DNA from: GCA-2725625 sp964574215
GTDB taxonomy: Bacteria; Pseudomonadota; Alphaproteobacteria; Rhodospirillales; UBA2165
Assembly: GCA_964574215.1 (NCBI GenBank)
Contig: CAZNLR010000035.1
Location: 1 to 55,326 of the forward strand
Direction of reading: 5' to 3'
Length of the DNA: 55,326 bases
Below the pieces are notes generated by a model. The model was not told the DNA's origin. It did no database searches and saw only the letters and a list, made by a program, of their open reading frames with translations. Every line of letters begins with the position of its first letter. Position 1 is the first letter of the stretch. Both the position numbers and the translations under genes were made by a program. Below are positions 25,830-34,672 of this stretch, in pieces.

Positions 25830-25833
25830 GGGA

Positions 25834-26574
25834 TCAGGTAATACTCTGGAAAAAGCGCTTAAACCGCATGCTGACCGGCCATTTCCATACTTCCCAGAAC
25901 CGGCCGGCGCCGTTGGTCGAGAAAAAGAGGATTTCCGCCCTCCCCACGAGATTTTCTTTGGGAACAAAGCCGACTTCGCTTAGTACCCGGCTGTCCTGAG
26001 AATTGTCCCGGTTGTCGCCCATGGCGAAATAATGGCCCGGCGGCACGGTGTATACGCTGGTATCGTCCAACAAATCGTGATCCGAATTTTCCAATATGGG
26101 ATGGACCACTCCATTCGGCAAAGTTTCCAGAAAACGGGCCTGGCGCCGGAAGTTACCGTTGCCGTCCGTTTGAATAAAATCGTCGATCCGCTCTCTTTTG
26201 ACAATTTCATCATTGATATAGAGGCGACCCCGTTTCATTTGAATGCGGTCACCGGGCAGACCAACAATTCGCTTGATATAATCGGTGTCATCGTCAGTGG
26301 GCAGTTTAAAAACGGCAACGTCTCCCCGTTCCGGTTCGGTGAAGAGAACCCTTCCCGGAATCAGAGGCAGGCTAAAAGGCAACGAATGCTTCGAATAGCC
26401 GTAGGAAAATTTTGATACGAACAGATAATCGCCGATCAATAACGTGGGGATCATCGAACCCGACGGAATGTTGAACGGCTCAAAGGCAACGGTTCGAACG
26501 ATGAGGGCGATCAGGATGGCGTAAACGAAGGTTTTAGCTGAATCCCAGATACCGGATGACTTCTTTTCTTGCAT
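25834..26574 (-). CDS. lepB: Signal peptidase I
   Basis: A 246-residue inner-membrane protease that removes signal peptides from exported proteins. One N-terminal membrane helix (about 13-31) is followed by the catalytic serine S40 in PSGSMIPTLLIGD and the general-base lysine K101 in DYIKRIVGLPGD. The GDNRDNSQDSR box is also present. Catalytic residues are intact. It reads directly into rnc with 4 bases between, the usual lepB-rnc-era order. Confidence 0.96.
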   Translation of the reverse strand: MQEKKSSGIWDSAKTFVYAILIALIVRTVAFEPFNIPSGSMIPTLLIGDYLFVSKFSYGYSKHSLPFSLPLIPGRVLFTEPERGDVAVFKLPTDDDTDYIKRIVGLPGDRIQMKRGRLYINDEIVKRERIDDFIQTDGNGNFRRQARFLETLPNGVVHPILENSDHDLLDDTSVYTVPPGHYFAMGDNRDNSQDSRVLSEVGFVPKENLVGRAEILFFSTNGAGRFWEVWKWPVSMRFKRFFQSIT

Positions 26575-26682
26575 TAATTACGCCAGATAACTCGTTGTTA
26601 AATAATAATTTAATTGCTTTTACGTTATTTCGTCTATTTCGGCGGAGATCAAGCCAGTGTCATGCCCTTCTGTCAAGATTAA

Positions 26683-27861
26683 TCAGGCCACAAACAGATC
26701 ATCGATCTGTGAAAGCAAGCGCGGAATTTGTTTGGACCAGGTAAAATTTTGCATGAATTTGGCGGCGGCATTTCCCCGCCGGGCCGCCTCGTCCCGGTTC
26801 CGGTAGATTTCCTCCAGTCGTTCAACTGTCTCCTCCACCGTCGGTTCCCGCCAGCCCTCGACACCTTCATAGGGTGGATACGGAGCGATGGGCGTCTGAT
26901 TCTCCAGCGGATAACAATTGCCGTCACCGATCAAATCGAGCTGGCCCGTGTTGGCTGCTAATATCGTCGGCAGGCCGCTGGCCAAGGCCTCCATGGCGAC
27001 CAGGTTCGTACCCGGTTCACATCGGTTGGGAAAAACAGCCGCATCGACACTGGCTAAAATATCCGGCATGTCTTTGTTTGGCGTCATACCCAGATTAACG
27101 AACGAGTCTTCGGACAAGCCGTTTTCGACCAACCATTCGTCGATCAGCATTTCACTCTCCCCGACGACGTCCGGCGCTCCCTCGACGTAGGGAGAGTTCG
27201 CAATGGTCGGCATGATGCCCGGCCATTGGTTTCCCCAGGCAAAAACCAACAACGCCTCCGGATGGCGGGTGTGAAATTCACGAAAGGCAGCGATCACCAC
27301 GTCCTGGGCCTTGCGGTATTCCAACTTACCGCCTGAATAGATCACGAATCGGTCCTGGTAGCGGGTATTTTTAGGGCGTGGGTAAAAAATGCCGTCATCG
27401 ATTCCCTGAAAGACGTTAACCACATGATCCAACCCCCTCGCCTCCAGAATTTCCTTGTTCCAGGTAGAACCGGTGACGATAAGGTCGTATTTCCGTGCCC
27501 GGTCGAGACCTTCTTCCGAAATTTCCGTGTCTTCGAAAAATATAACGCCGACATTTTTGGCGCCGATGGCCACCTGATGATGCAACGGCGGTTCGAAATC
27601 GTTGCGGAGCGAATGGAGGACGGGAAAATCGAACTCCAGCATGCCGATTTTTTCCAGCAATTCGGCGAGATGGGCCTGGCGCTGCAAGACTGGTTTGAGG
27701 ACTTCTTCCAATTCGGGCGGCGCGTCAAGCATATGAGGAGCCAAATAAAGCACCGGATTTCGGCCGAGGGCTTTCAACTGTACGATCAGATTGAGGCCAT
27801 AGACGCCCCAGCCCGAAAGACTGCTGGGCCGCCAACCGATGGCAACGCTGTCAGGTTTCAT
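26683..27861 (-). CDS. Glycosyltransferase (GT4-like, GT-B fold)
   Basis: A protein of about 392 residues with two Rossmann-like halves. The acceptor half begins MKPDSVAIGWRPSSLSGWGVYGLN. The donor half has the typical IYSGGKLEYRKAQDVVIAAFRE and VDAAVFPNRCEPGTNLVAMEA, where the E-x-x-x-x-x-x-x-E pattern binds the sugar nucleotide. LASGLPTILAANTGQLDL follows. No signal peptide is seen. Sugar and acceptor are unknown. The frame continues to an ATG at 27885; 27861 is chosen because it aligns with the fold start and keeps the overlap with acpS to 11 bases. Its place between acpS and lepB is unusual, because these genes normally adjoin. Confidence 0.82.
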   Translation of the reverse strand: MKPDSVAIGWRPSSLSGWGVYGLNLIVQLKALGRNPVLYLAPHMLDAPPELEEVLKPVLQRQAHLAELLEKIGMLEFDFPVLHSLRNDFEPPLHHQVAIGAKNVGVIFFEDTEISEEGLDRARKYDLIVTGSTWNKEILEARGLDHVVNVFQGIDDGIFYPRPKNTRYQDRFVIYSGGKLEYRKAQDVVIAAFREFHTRHPEALLVFAWGNQWPGIMPTIANSPYVEGAPDVVGESEMLIDEWLVENGLSEDSFVNLGMTPNKDMPDILASVDAAVFPNRCEPGTNLVAMEALASGLPTILAANTGQLDLIGDGNCYPLENQTPIAPYPPYEGVEGWREPTVEETVERLEEIYRNRDEAARRGNAAAKFMQNFTWSKQIPRLLSQIDDLFVA

Positions 27862-28279
27862 CGCCGTTGCCGGTATCCGGCACACCCGAGATAATTACGA
27901 TCGCCTGTGCCAAGGGGAAATCATCGGTAATGGTGAGATCGATTTGGGGTTTCATACCTTCCGGCGTGATTTCCTCAAGTCGTTTCAAGGCGCCGCCGGT
28001 CAATGCCATGGTCGGTTTGCCGGAAGGCAGGTTCACCACCCCCATATCGCGCCAGAACACGCCTCGCCGAAAGCCCGTGCCGAGCGCCTTCGAACAAGCC
28101 TCTTTCGCGGCGAACCGCTTGGCGTAACTGGCGGCCCGCATGCGCCGTTTATCCGATTTGGCTATTTCGATATCGGTAAATATCCTCTGAATAAACCGCT
28201 GGTCGAAACGTTCCAGGGTTTTTTCGATGCGGGTGATATCGATGAGATCATTGCCGAGACCTAATATCAATGATTCCAA
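27851..28279 (-). CDS. acpS: Holo-[acyl-carrier-protein] synthase
   Basis: A 142-residue phosphopantetheinyl transferase that activates acyl carrier protein with CoA. The N-terminal LGLGNDLIDITRIEK carries the magnesium-binding aspartate (D11). The motif YAKRFAAKEACSKALGTG carries the second metal ligand, the glutamate. The C-terminal LTITDDFPLAQAIVIIS segment is conserved. Adjacent pdxJ upstream (15 bases) is the usual partner. The C-terminal tail VPDTGNGDET extends slightly beyond the family core and overlaps the glycosyltransferase. Confidence 0.94.
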   Translation of the reverse strand: MESLILGLGNDLIDITRIEKTLERFDQRFIQRIFTDIEIAKSDKRRMRAASYAKRFAAKEACSKALGTGFRRGVFWRDMGVVNLPSGKPTMALTGGALKRLEEITPEGMKPQIDLTITDDFPLAQAIVIISGVPDTGNGDET

Positions 28280-28294
28280 CCTCTTCGAACTTAT

Positions 28295-29059
28295 CTAGGC
28301 CGAGCGATTGCCGGAAATATCGGCGCGCGCATTATCCATCAAGGACCGCATACGCTTGATGGCGCTATCCAATCCGCCGAAAATCGCCTCACCGATCAGA
28401 AAATGACCGATGTTTAATTCCACGATCTGGGATATTTCCGCGACCGGCGCGACGGTATCAAATCCCAATCCATGGCCGGCGTGACATTCCAGACCGATTT
28501 CAGCCGTATAGGCGGCGGCGTCACGAATTCTTTTCAATTCGGCGTCCCGTTCCGCGCCCGTGTGATCGCAATAGGCGCCCGTGTGAAGTTCGACCACCGG
28601 CACGCCCAGGGATTTGGCCGCGTCCAGCTGCTTTTGGTCGGCTTCGATAAACAGGGATACGCGAATTCCTTGTTCGGTCATCGCCGCCACAATGGGCGCC
28701 AGGTGGTCATAGCCGCCGGCGGCATCCAATCCGCCTTCGGTCGTCCTTTCCTCCCGCTTTTCCGGCACGATACAGGCGGCGTGAGGCTTATGTTTCAAAG
28801 CGATTGCCAGCATTTCGTCGGTGGCCGCCATTTCCAGGTTCAGCGGCAGATCAATTTCCGCCATGAGCAGCGAAATATCGTCATCGGTCATATGCCGCCG
28901 ATCTTCACGCAAATGCGCCGTTATACCGTCCGCCCCTGCCTTGGTTGCCAGATGGGCTGCCCTCAGGGGGTCCGGATGCGGGCCTCCCCGGGCGTTTCTG
29001 ATGGTGGCGACGTGATCGATGTTCACGCCAAGCCGCAAATACTCGAATAATTCCGTCAT
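28295..29059 (-). CDS. pdxJ: Pyridoxine 5'-phosphate synthase
   Basis: A 254-residue TIM-barrel enzyme that condenses 3-amino-2-oxopropyl phosphate with 1-deoxyxylulose 5-phosphate to pyridoxine 5'-phosphate. Conserved segments are LGVNIDHVATIRNARGG, DGITAHLREDRRHM, NLEMAATDEM, CIVPEKREERTTEGGLD and the C-terminal ECHAGHGLGFDTV and NIGHFLIGEAIFGGL. Full length. The start overlaps the stop of the DUF2062 gene (29056-29059), indicating coupled translation. It supplies PLP to enzymes such as those encoded at 4587, 7705, 8938 and 41659. Confidence 0.96.
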   Translation of the reverse strand: MTELFEYLRLGVNIDHVATIRNARGGPHPDPLRAAHLATKAGADGITAHLREDRRHMTDDDISLLMAEIDLPLNLEMAATDEMLAIALKHKPHAACIVPEKREERTTEGGLDAAGGYDHLAPIVAAMTEQGIRVSLFIEADQKQLDAAKSLGVPVVELHTGAYCDHTGAERDAELKRIRDAAAYTAEIGLECHAGHGLGFDTVAPVAEISQIVELNIGHFLIGEAIFGGLDSAIKRMRSLMDNARADISGNRSA

Positions 29060-29694
29060 GGGCCAGAAATATCCTTCTCTTTAGAGGTTGCCAAATATTG
29101 TTCTATGTCATGTTCGGATTCATGGTGTTTCTCGATGATCCGTTTTAATCGTGAATGCCGGTAGGCCGTAACGATATATTTAATGCCGTAATAAAACAAA
29201 ATCCAGGTGACAATTGTAGTCGGAATACTCCCCACCAGCATGGGGCCGAATATCGGCCAGGCGACTTTTGCCAGATAGGCCAGATCGAATTTTAGGGCGG
29301 ATTCGATCATGTGGCCGAAAAGCGCTGCAAAATCGAGGGGTTCTTCGCCGTGATCGCCGCCGCCCATACCCATCAAAACGCCGACATTGTAAACCCAGAC
29401 CCAGATAAACGGAAAAGTCCATGGATTACCGACCGCCGTACCGATGGCCGATGCAATAATGTTGGCTCGCATGAGCCACGCCCAAATACCACCAAGGATA
29501 AAATGGAGGCCGACAAACGGCGTGAATGATACGGCCGCGCCACACGCGAATCCGGCGGCGATGGAGTATGTGGACCCCGGCAGACGGCTGACCCGATGGG
29601 CCCAATAGCTGCCGGTCCGCCGCCATCCCATATTGGGCCAAAAAAAATCACAGAGGCGCCGGTGCAGCGGCTTTTTCAATCTACGGCGAAACAT
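29056..29694 (-). CDS. DUF2062 domain membrane protein
   Basis: A 212-residue protein of the DUF2062 family, function unknown. The family core reads YSIAAGFACGAAVSFTPFVG, then LHFILGGIWAWLMRANIIAS, with the conserved GTAVGNPWTFPFIWVWVYNVG. There are about three membrane helices, at about 44-65, 70-105 and 148-172. The C-terminal tail is charged and probably cytoplasmic. It overlaps pdxJ by four bases. A neighbouring DUF2062-pdxJ pair is familiar in this group of bacteria but gives no clear function. Confidence 0.85.
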   Translation of the reverse strand: MFRRRLKKPLHRRLCDFFWPNMGWRRTGSYWAHRVSRLPGSTYSIAAGFACGAAVSFTPFVGLHFILGGIWAWLMRANIIASAIGTAVGNPWTFPFIWVWVYNVGVLMGMGGGDHGEEPLDFAALFGHMIESALKFDLAYLAKVAWPIFGPMLVGSIPTTIVTWILFYYGIKYIVTAYRHSRLKRIIEKHHESEHDIEQYLATSKEKDISGP

Positions 29695-29787
29695 GGATAC
29701 TCATTTACTCCCTCCCCGGAAACTATATGTAGTTTTACCGGCAAAGGTTTTCAAAGGTCTAATAAAATCGAGAAATTTCAAATTGGG

Positions 29788-31938
29788 TTAACCGCGGGCT
29801 CTTTCAACCGTGTTGATCACCGACGACGCTCGCAAGGCGGCAATTATATTGCGCAAATGTTTGAGGTCCATGACCTCGATATCGATGATCATGTCGAAAA
29901 ATTCCTGGGTGCGATTGGTAATTTTTAGATTGCTGATATTTCCGTCGTTCTTGGCGATTACCAGGGAAAGCTCGCTCAAACTGCCGGGTTCGTTGGTGAC
30001 CACCAGTTCAACCCGCCCCACGTGGTTATCTGGCGTCGCTTCTTCGTCCCAAGCCACATCCACCCAACGTTCAGGCGTATCGGTAAATTCTTCCAGGGTC
30101 TCGCAATCGATGGTGTGAATGGTGATTCCCCTGCCCTTGGTGACGATGCCGACGATACGATCTCCGGGCAAGGCGTGGCAACAACCGGCGAAATGGAGGG
30201 CCATGCCGGGAATAAGACCTTTGATGGGAACGCCTTTGTCTTTTTCGTCCTTTTTCTTTTTCTTGCCTTTGCGGCGGAACAGACTCACGACCTTGTTGCT
30301 ACTGTTGCTTTCCTTGATGCCCGGAAAAACGGCCTCCAGCACCTCTCGGCTGGTGATGTGGCCGGCGCCCACTTCGGCGCAAAGATCGTCGGCGGAATCG
30401 ACATGGAAGACGGAAAGCACTTCCGCCAACGCTTTTTCGGTATATTCGTATCCTTCCGATTGAAAGGCGCGTTCCATGATGGCACGTCCCAGATTGAGAT
30501 ATTCTTCTCTCTGCCGCAGCCTGACAAATCGTCTAATCCTGGCCCGCGCTTTGCCTGTCACTGCAAAATTTTCCCAGGTCGGCGACGGTGTTTGCGCCGG
30601 CGAGGTAATTATTTCGATTTGATCGCCGTTTTCCAACTCGGTGCGCAGCGGCATGGGCCGTCCGTTTATTTTTACGCCGACGCAGGTATCGCCAATTTCC
30701 GAATGCACCGCGTAGGCAAAATCGATGGCGGTGGCGCTGCTGGGCAGGGCGATGACTTCTCCTTTTGGCGTAAAGCAGAACACCTGATCCGGAAACATTT
30801 CGAGTTTGGTGTTTTCGAGAAAATCGTCGGGACTCGCCGCATGGTCGAGAATGTCCAGCAATTCCCGCATCCACCTGTATTGCCGACCGGTCTTGTGGTC
30901 GGCGCTTTGCTTGTACTGCCAATGCGCGGCGACCCCGTATTCCGCCCGCTCATGCATATCCCGGGTGCGGATTTGAATCTCGATACGATGTTTTTGGGGT
31001 CCGATGATACCGGTATGGATTGCACTGTACCCATTGGGCTTAGGAGTGCTCATGTAATCCTTGAACCGGCCCGGGACGCTCCGGTATTTGCCGTGAATGA
31101 TGCCCAGGGCGCGATAACTGTTTGCCGGCGAATTGACGATGATGCGGAAGGCGATGATATCCGCAACCTGTTCGAACGAGACCTTTTTTTTCTGGGTTTT
31201 ACGCCAGATCGAATAGGGCGTTTTTTCCCGGCCCACGACCTCGGCCTTCAATTTTTTCGATTTAAAGGTTTTTTCCAACTCGTCGATGATCAACGTCACA
31301 TTGTCTTTGCCGTCTCCCCTCAGGAAATCCAGCCGGGCGATGATCGAGTTGCGCGCGTCGGGGTTCAATTCGGCAAATGCCAGATCTTCCAGTTCGTTTT
31401 TGAGTTCCTGCATTCCGATTCGCTCCGCCAATGGCGCATAGATTTCCATGGTTTCCAGGGCGATACGGCGGCGCTTGGCCTTTTTGCTGATATAGTTGAG
31501 CGTCCGCATGTTATGAAGACGGTCCGCTAACTTCACCAGTAGAACCCGAATATCCTCCGACATGGCAAGGACGAGTTTACGGAAATTTTCGGCTTGATCG
31601 GAGAACTCCGATTGCAGCTCGATCTGTGACAATTTGGTGACGCCATCCACCAACTGCGCCACTTCTTCACCAAACTGGGATTTGATTTCGGCGGAAGTGG
31701 TATCCGTATCTTCGATGGTGTCGTGCAGGAGAGCGGTGATGATTGAATTGCCGTCGAGTTTATAGTCGGTAAGGATCGCTGCCACTTCTAGGGGATGGGA
31801 AAAATAAGGATCGCCGGACGCCCTCGTCTGATTGCCGTGGGCCTTCATGGCGAAGACGTATGCGCGGTTTAAGGCATCCTCATCGGCTGTCGAATCGTAG
31901 GACCCGACTTTTTCGACAAGTTCAAATTGGCGAATCAT
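29788..31938 (-). CDS. rsh: Bifunctional (p)ppGpp synthetase/hydrolase of the RelA/SpoT family
   Basis: A 716-residue long RSH protein controlling the alarmone of the stringent response. The hydrolase domain contains HDTIED (residues 72-77), with SHPLEVAAIL before it and KLADRLHNMRTL after it. The synthetase domain contains PNGYSAIHTGIIGP and ERAEYGVAAHWQYK. TGS (ALPSSATAIDFAYAVHSEIG), a zinc-finger-type segment (FAGCCHALPGDRIVGIVT) and a C-terminal ACT domain (about 640-716) follow. All hydrolase residues are present, so both activities are expected, as in most Alphaproteobacteria with one RSH. It lies after rpoZ, the usual order. Confidence 0.95.
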   Translation of the reverse strand: MIRQFELVEKVGSYDSTADEDALNRAYVFAMKAHGNQTRASGDPYFSHPLEVAAILTDYKLDGNSIITALLHDTIEDTDTTSAEIKSQFGEEVAQLVDGVTKLSQIELQSEFSDQAENFRKLVLAMSEDIRVLLVKLADRLHNMRTLNYISKKAKRRRIALETMEIYAPLAERIGMQELKNELEDLAFAELNPDARNSIIARLDFLRGDGKDNVTLIIDELEKTFKSKKLKAEVVGREKTPYSIWRKTQKKKVSFEQVADIIAFRIIVNSPANSYRALGIIHGKYRSVPGRFKDYMSTPKPNGYSAIHTGIIGPQKHRIEIQIRTRDMHERAEYGVAAHWQYKQSADHKTGRQYRWMRELLDILDHAASPDDFLENTKLEMFPDQVFCFTPKGEVIALPSSATAIDFAYAVHSEIGDTCVGVKINGRPMPLRTELENGDQIEIITSPAQTPSPTWENFAVTGKARARIRRFVRLRQREEYLNLGRAIMERAFQSEGYEYTEKALAEVLSVFHVDSADDLCAEVGAGHITSREVLEAVFPGIKESNSSNKVVSLFRRKGKKKKKDEKDKGVPIKGLIPGMALHFAGCCHALPGDRIVGIVTKGRGITIHTIDCETLEEFTDTPERWVDVAWDEEATPDNHVGRVELVVTNEPGSLSELSLVIAKNDGNISNLKITNRTQEFFDMIIDIEVMDLKHLRNIIAALRASSVINTVERARG

Positions 31939-32067
31939 AACAAATATCCCATACCAGGATTTTATTGAGATCGCCGGTATTCACCAGCTTTAAATAACAA
32001 TTTGGTAAAAAATTACGAGAGACCGATATTTAATCGATCCAACTCGATGAAAGAACAGAGCGGAATG

Positions 32068-32463
32068 TTATTTCCCACCCAACTCTTCTTCGCCTTCGAT
32101 GATATTGTCGGTAAAGGCGGGCATCGCTTCCTCGCCTTCCGCGGCCTTGGCGGCGGCGATACTTTGGGCGAAATTCTCGGAGAATTCATCACCGGCGGTC
32201 AGCATATCCATTTCGTCTTCGTCGGGCTCGTCCGCTTCGACGTGGGTTTGCAGCCCTTTGACCAGGTTTTCCTCTAACTCGTTCAACTCCACCGTTTCTT
32301 CGGCGATTTCGCGGAGGGCAATGACCGGATTTTTGTCGTTGTCGCGCTCGACCGTTAATTCCGCGCCGGAGGAAAGGCTGCGGGCGCGTTGCGCCGCCAA
32401 CATTACCAACTGAAAGCGGTTCGAGACTTTTTCAATGCAATCTTCAACGGTGACGCGGGCCAT
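32068..32463 (-). CDS. rpoZ: RNA polymerase omega subunit
   Basis: A 131-residue omega subunit that helps assemble RNA polymerase and, in many bacteria, takes part in ppGpp binding. The N-terminal MARVTVEDCIEKVSNRFQLV and the segment AAQRARSLSSGAEL are diagnostic. VIALREIAEETV follows. The acidic C-terminal half (about 65-131) is the variable part in Alphaproteobacteria. AGGAGAT precedes the start. Its position before rsh links it to the stringent response. Confidence 0.95.
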   Translation of the reverse strand: MARVTVEDCIEKVSNRFQLVMLAAQRARSLSSGAELTVERDNDKNPVIALREIAEETVELNELEENLVKGLQTHVEADEPDEDEMDMLTAGDEFSENFAQSIAAAKAAEGEEAMPAFTDNIIEGEEELGGK

Positions 32464-32476
32464 CGAGTATCTCCTA

Positions 32477-32491
32477 TAGCCGATACGGCTA
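32477..32491. promoter_or_regulatory. Short palindrome in the rpoZ leader
   Basis: TAGCCG and CGGCTA flank ATA, immediately upstream of the rpoZ ribosome-binding site on the minus strand. A hairpin here could affect translation of rpoZ, or the site may be an operator. The remainder of the 129-base gap to folK holds nothing else that I can recognise. Confidence 0.2.
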
Positions 32492-32592
32492 AGCTGTGCG
32501 GAATCAAGAGCGGCGAATATATAGGCCTGATTTCAGGAAACGCAAGCTTTTCGGTAAAAATATCGACTTTTTTGATGGGCTATAACGCCATT

Positions 32593-33084
32593 TCAGTCGA
32601 TTCGCCTAATTTCCTGATCCTTTCCGATGTTTTTCCCCATTTCGTCCAGACTTTCGCCGGTCCGCGGATGTATCCATGCGGGGGCAATATCAGCGAGCGG
32701 GAGAAGGACGAAAGCGCGTTCGTGCAGGCGCGGATGCGGCAGTATCATGTTGTCGGTTTCAAGGCAGATCTGGTCATAGGCCAGTAAATCGAGATCAATG
32801 ATGCGAGCCGCATTCGGTATTGATCTTTTCCGTCCCAGTTCATCCTCCAGACCTAGCAGCATTTTCAATAGTTTATGAGGTCCAAGCCCGGTGCCGATCT
32901 TGACCACGCCATTGACGAACCACGGCTGATCCGATGCAGGGACAGGCGCCGATTCATACCAATGGGAACGCGCCTGAATATTCAGGCCATGGGCGGTCAG
33001 TCCCTCTACTGCGCGCTGACAATTCTGCAAGGGATTTTCGTTTTTCTCGGAGGTGAGATTGGATCCGATTCCAACAATTACCAT
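32593..33084 (-). CDS. folK: 2-amino-4-hydroxy-6-hydroxymethyldihydropteridine pyrophosphokinase
   Basis: A 163-residue HPPK, which transfers pyrophosphate from ATP to the pterin in folate synthesis. Family segments are VIVGIGSNLTSEKNENPLQN, the ESAPVPASDQPWFVNGVVKI loop, LGRKRSIPNAARIIDLDLLA with the magnesium-binding D-x-D, and LPHPRLHERAFVLLPL. Full length. It starts the long minus-strand block. Its start is divergent from the NYN gene across an AT-rich 216-base gap that must hold both promoters. Confidence 0.94.
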   Translation of the reverse strand: MVIVGIGSNLTSEKNENPLQNCQRAVEGLTAHGLNIQARSHWYESAPVPASDQPWFVNGVVKIGTGLGPHKLLKMLLGLEDELGRKRSIPNAARIIDLDLLAYDQICLETDNMILPHPRLHERAFVLLPLADIAPAWIHPRTGESLDEMGKNIGKDQEIRRID

Positions 33085-33300
33085 TTTCCGGGTACTCGAA
33101 ACATAAAATCATAAAACCGAACGAGAAATGCCCACAAGGTTGTGATTGGCGCAACAGTTATTTAACGGTATAGTCTTTAATAATTATAATTTGAAATTAG
33201 TGCAATTTAGCCTACAATAGCACCTATAATAGCCTCAAATGATATTAGATAAAAAATTTTAATAAAACACGATAACTGATTGTTATTAAGGGAATATATT

Positions 33301-33915
33301 ATGGTTTTTCACAAAAACGAACGAATTGCCCTGTTCATCGACGGATCAAACCTTTATGCGGCAGCCCGGGCTCTGGGTTTCGACATAGATTACAAAAGAA
33401 TGCTCGAAGTCTTCGAGGAAAAAGGCGATCTCGTCCGTGCTTTCTATTATACGGCGCTGCTCGAGGAGCAGGAATACTCCCCGATCCGACCCCTTGTCGA
33501 CTGGCTTGATTACAATGGTTACACCATGGTGACCAAACCGACCAAAGAGTTCACCGACCCGTCAGGTAAGCGGAAAATCAAAGGAAATATGGATATTGAA
33601 CTGGCCGTCGATGTCATGGAGATGATGGAGCATCTGGACCATATCGTTCTATTTTCCGGTGACGGCGATTTCCGGCGGTTGGTGGAATCGGCCCAACGCA
33701 AAGGTAAGCGAGTGACGGTGGTCAGCACCGTAAAATCCAAACCGCCCATGGTGGCCGACGAATTGCGCCGTCAATCCGACTATTTCCTGGAACTCCGGGA
33801 ATTGCAGGACGAGATCGAACGCAAGCCGGGTCAATCAGACACGCCTGGACACCCGATTCACGACGACGATATGTTGCAAATCCACGACAACGACGGATAT
33901 ATTGCCTCCGCTTGA
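33301..33915 (+). CDS. NYN domain (LabA/DUF88) putative RNase
   Basis: A 204-residue PIN-like NYN-domain protein. Acidic residues that would bind the metal are D14 in LFIDGSNLYAA, D98 in GNMDIELAVD and D121/D123 in FSGDGDFRRL. The pattern fits the LabA-like group of predicted metal-dependent RNases; the RNA target is unknown. The C-terminal 30 residues are polar and probably disordered. The ATG at 33301 with AAGGGA before it is preferred over an earlier in-frame codon at 33280. The uracil-DNA glycosylase gene follows after 23 bases, so the two probably share a transcript. Confidence 0.88.
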   Translation: MVFHKNERIALFIDGSNLYAAARALGFDIDYKRMLEVFEEKGDLVRAFYYTALLEEQEYSPIRPLVDWLDYNGYTMVTKPTKEFTDPSGKRKIKGNMDIELAVDVMEMMEHLDHIVLFSGDGDFRRLVESAQRKGKRVTVVSTVKSKPPMVADELRRQSDYFLELRELQDEIERKPGQSDTPGHPIHDDDMLQIHDNDGYIASA

Positions 33916-33938
33916 ATAATTATTGCAGATAGGCCGCC

Positions 33939-34577
33939 GTGTCACATAGCCCCGAGACACCGGGCCGGGAATGCGCATTATGCCCGCGCCTGGCCGACTT
34001 TCGATCCCGTAACCGCGAGATTTATCCGGACTGGCACAATGCGCCGGTGCCTTCTTTTGGCTCTATCGACAGCGCGATGCTCATCGTCGGCCTGGCGCCG
34101 GGTCTAAAAGGGGCCAACCGCACCGGGCGCCCGTTTACCGGTGATTACGCCGGTGACCTGCTGTACGATACCCTGCTTAGCTATGGATTTGCCGCGGGTC
34201 GGTACGGCGCCGATCCGAAAGACGGGCTCCACCTTGAAAACTGCCGTATTACCAATGCCGTCCGGTGCTTACCCCCTGAAAACAAGCCGACCGGCAAAGA
34301 AGTCGCGGCCTGTGCGCCCTTTTTAAACGACGAAATCAGCGCCATGACCAATTTAAAGGTGATCCTTGCCCTGGGCGGGTTGGCCCACGGCGCCGTTGTC
34401 TCCTGCCTGGGTGAGAAAAAAAGCCGGTGGAAATTCGGTCACAACCAATACCACGAAATCGGCGGCCTGACCGTCGCCGACAGCTACCACTGTTCCCGCT
34501 ACAACACCAATACGGGCCGTCTCACGGAAGACATGTTTCATTCGGTGTTCGAAGGAATTAGGACGTTCATACCGTAA
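33939..34577 (+). CDS. Uracil-DNA glycosylase, family 5 (UDGb-type)
   Basis: A 212-residue iron-sulfur uracil-DNA glycosylase that removes deaminated bases. CxxC in ECALCPRL and a later cysteine in AVRCLPPENKP fit the cluster ligands. Motif 1 is GLAPGLKGANRTGRPFTGD, which has no acidic residue directly after GLAPG; this points to family 5 rather than family 4. The C-terminal motif is SYHCSRYNTNTGRLT. The start is GTG at 33939. It lies directly after the NYN gene. Confidence 0.9.
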   Translation: MSHSPETPGRECALCPRLADFRSRNREIYPDWHNAPVPSFGSIDSAMLIVGLAPGLKGANRTGRPFTGDYAGDLLYDTLLSYGFAAGRYGADPKDGLHLENCRITNAVRCLPPENKPTGKEVAACAPFLNDEISAMTNLKVILALGGLAHGAVVSCLGEKKSRWKFGHNQYHEIGGLTVADSYHCSRYNTNTGRLTEDMFHSVFEGIRTFIP

Positions 34578-34672
34578 TCAGCCGGATAATTGCTGCTGAC
34601 CACTGAATAAGCCTTTTCCCCCCGCTCTAATATGTTATATCCGGCGCGGATTGAATTTTACGGAGAATTGAC

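Noticed and set aside
30022..31530. Long open frame of 502 codons on the plus strand
   Set aside because: It is antisense to the rsh gene and shows no protein family pattern; rsh itself is unmistakable on the other strand.
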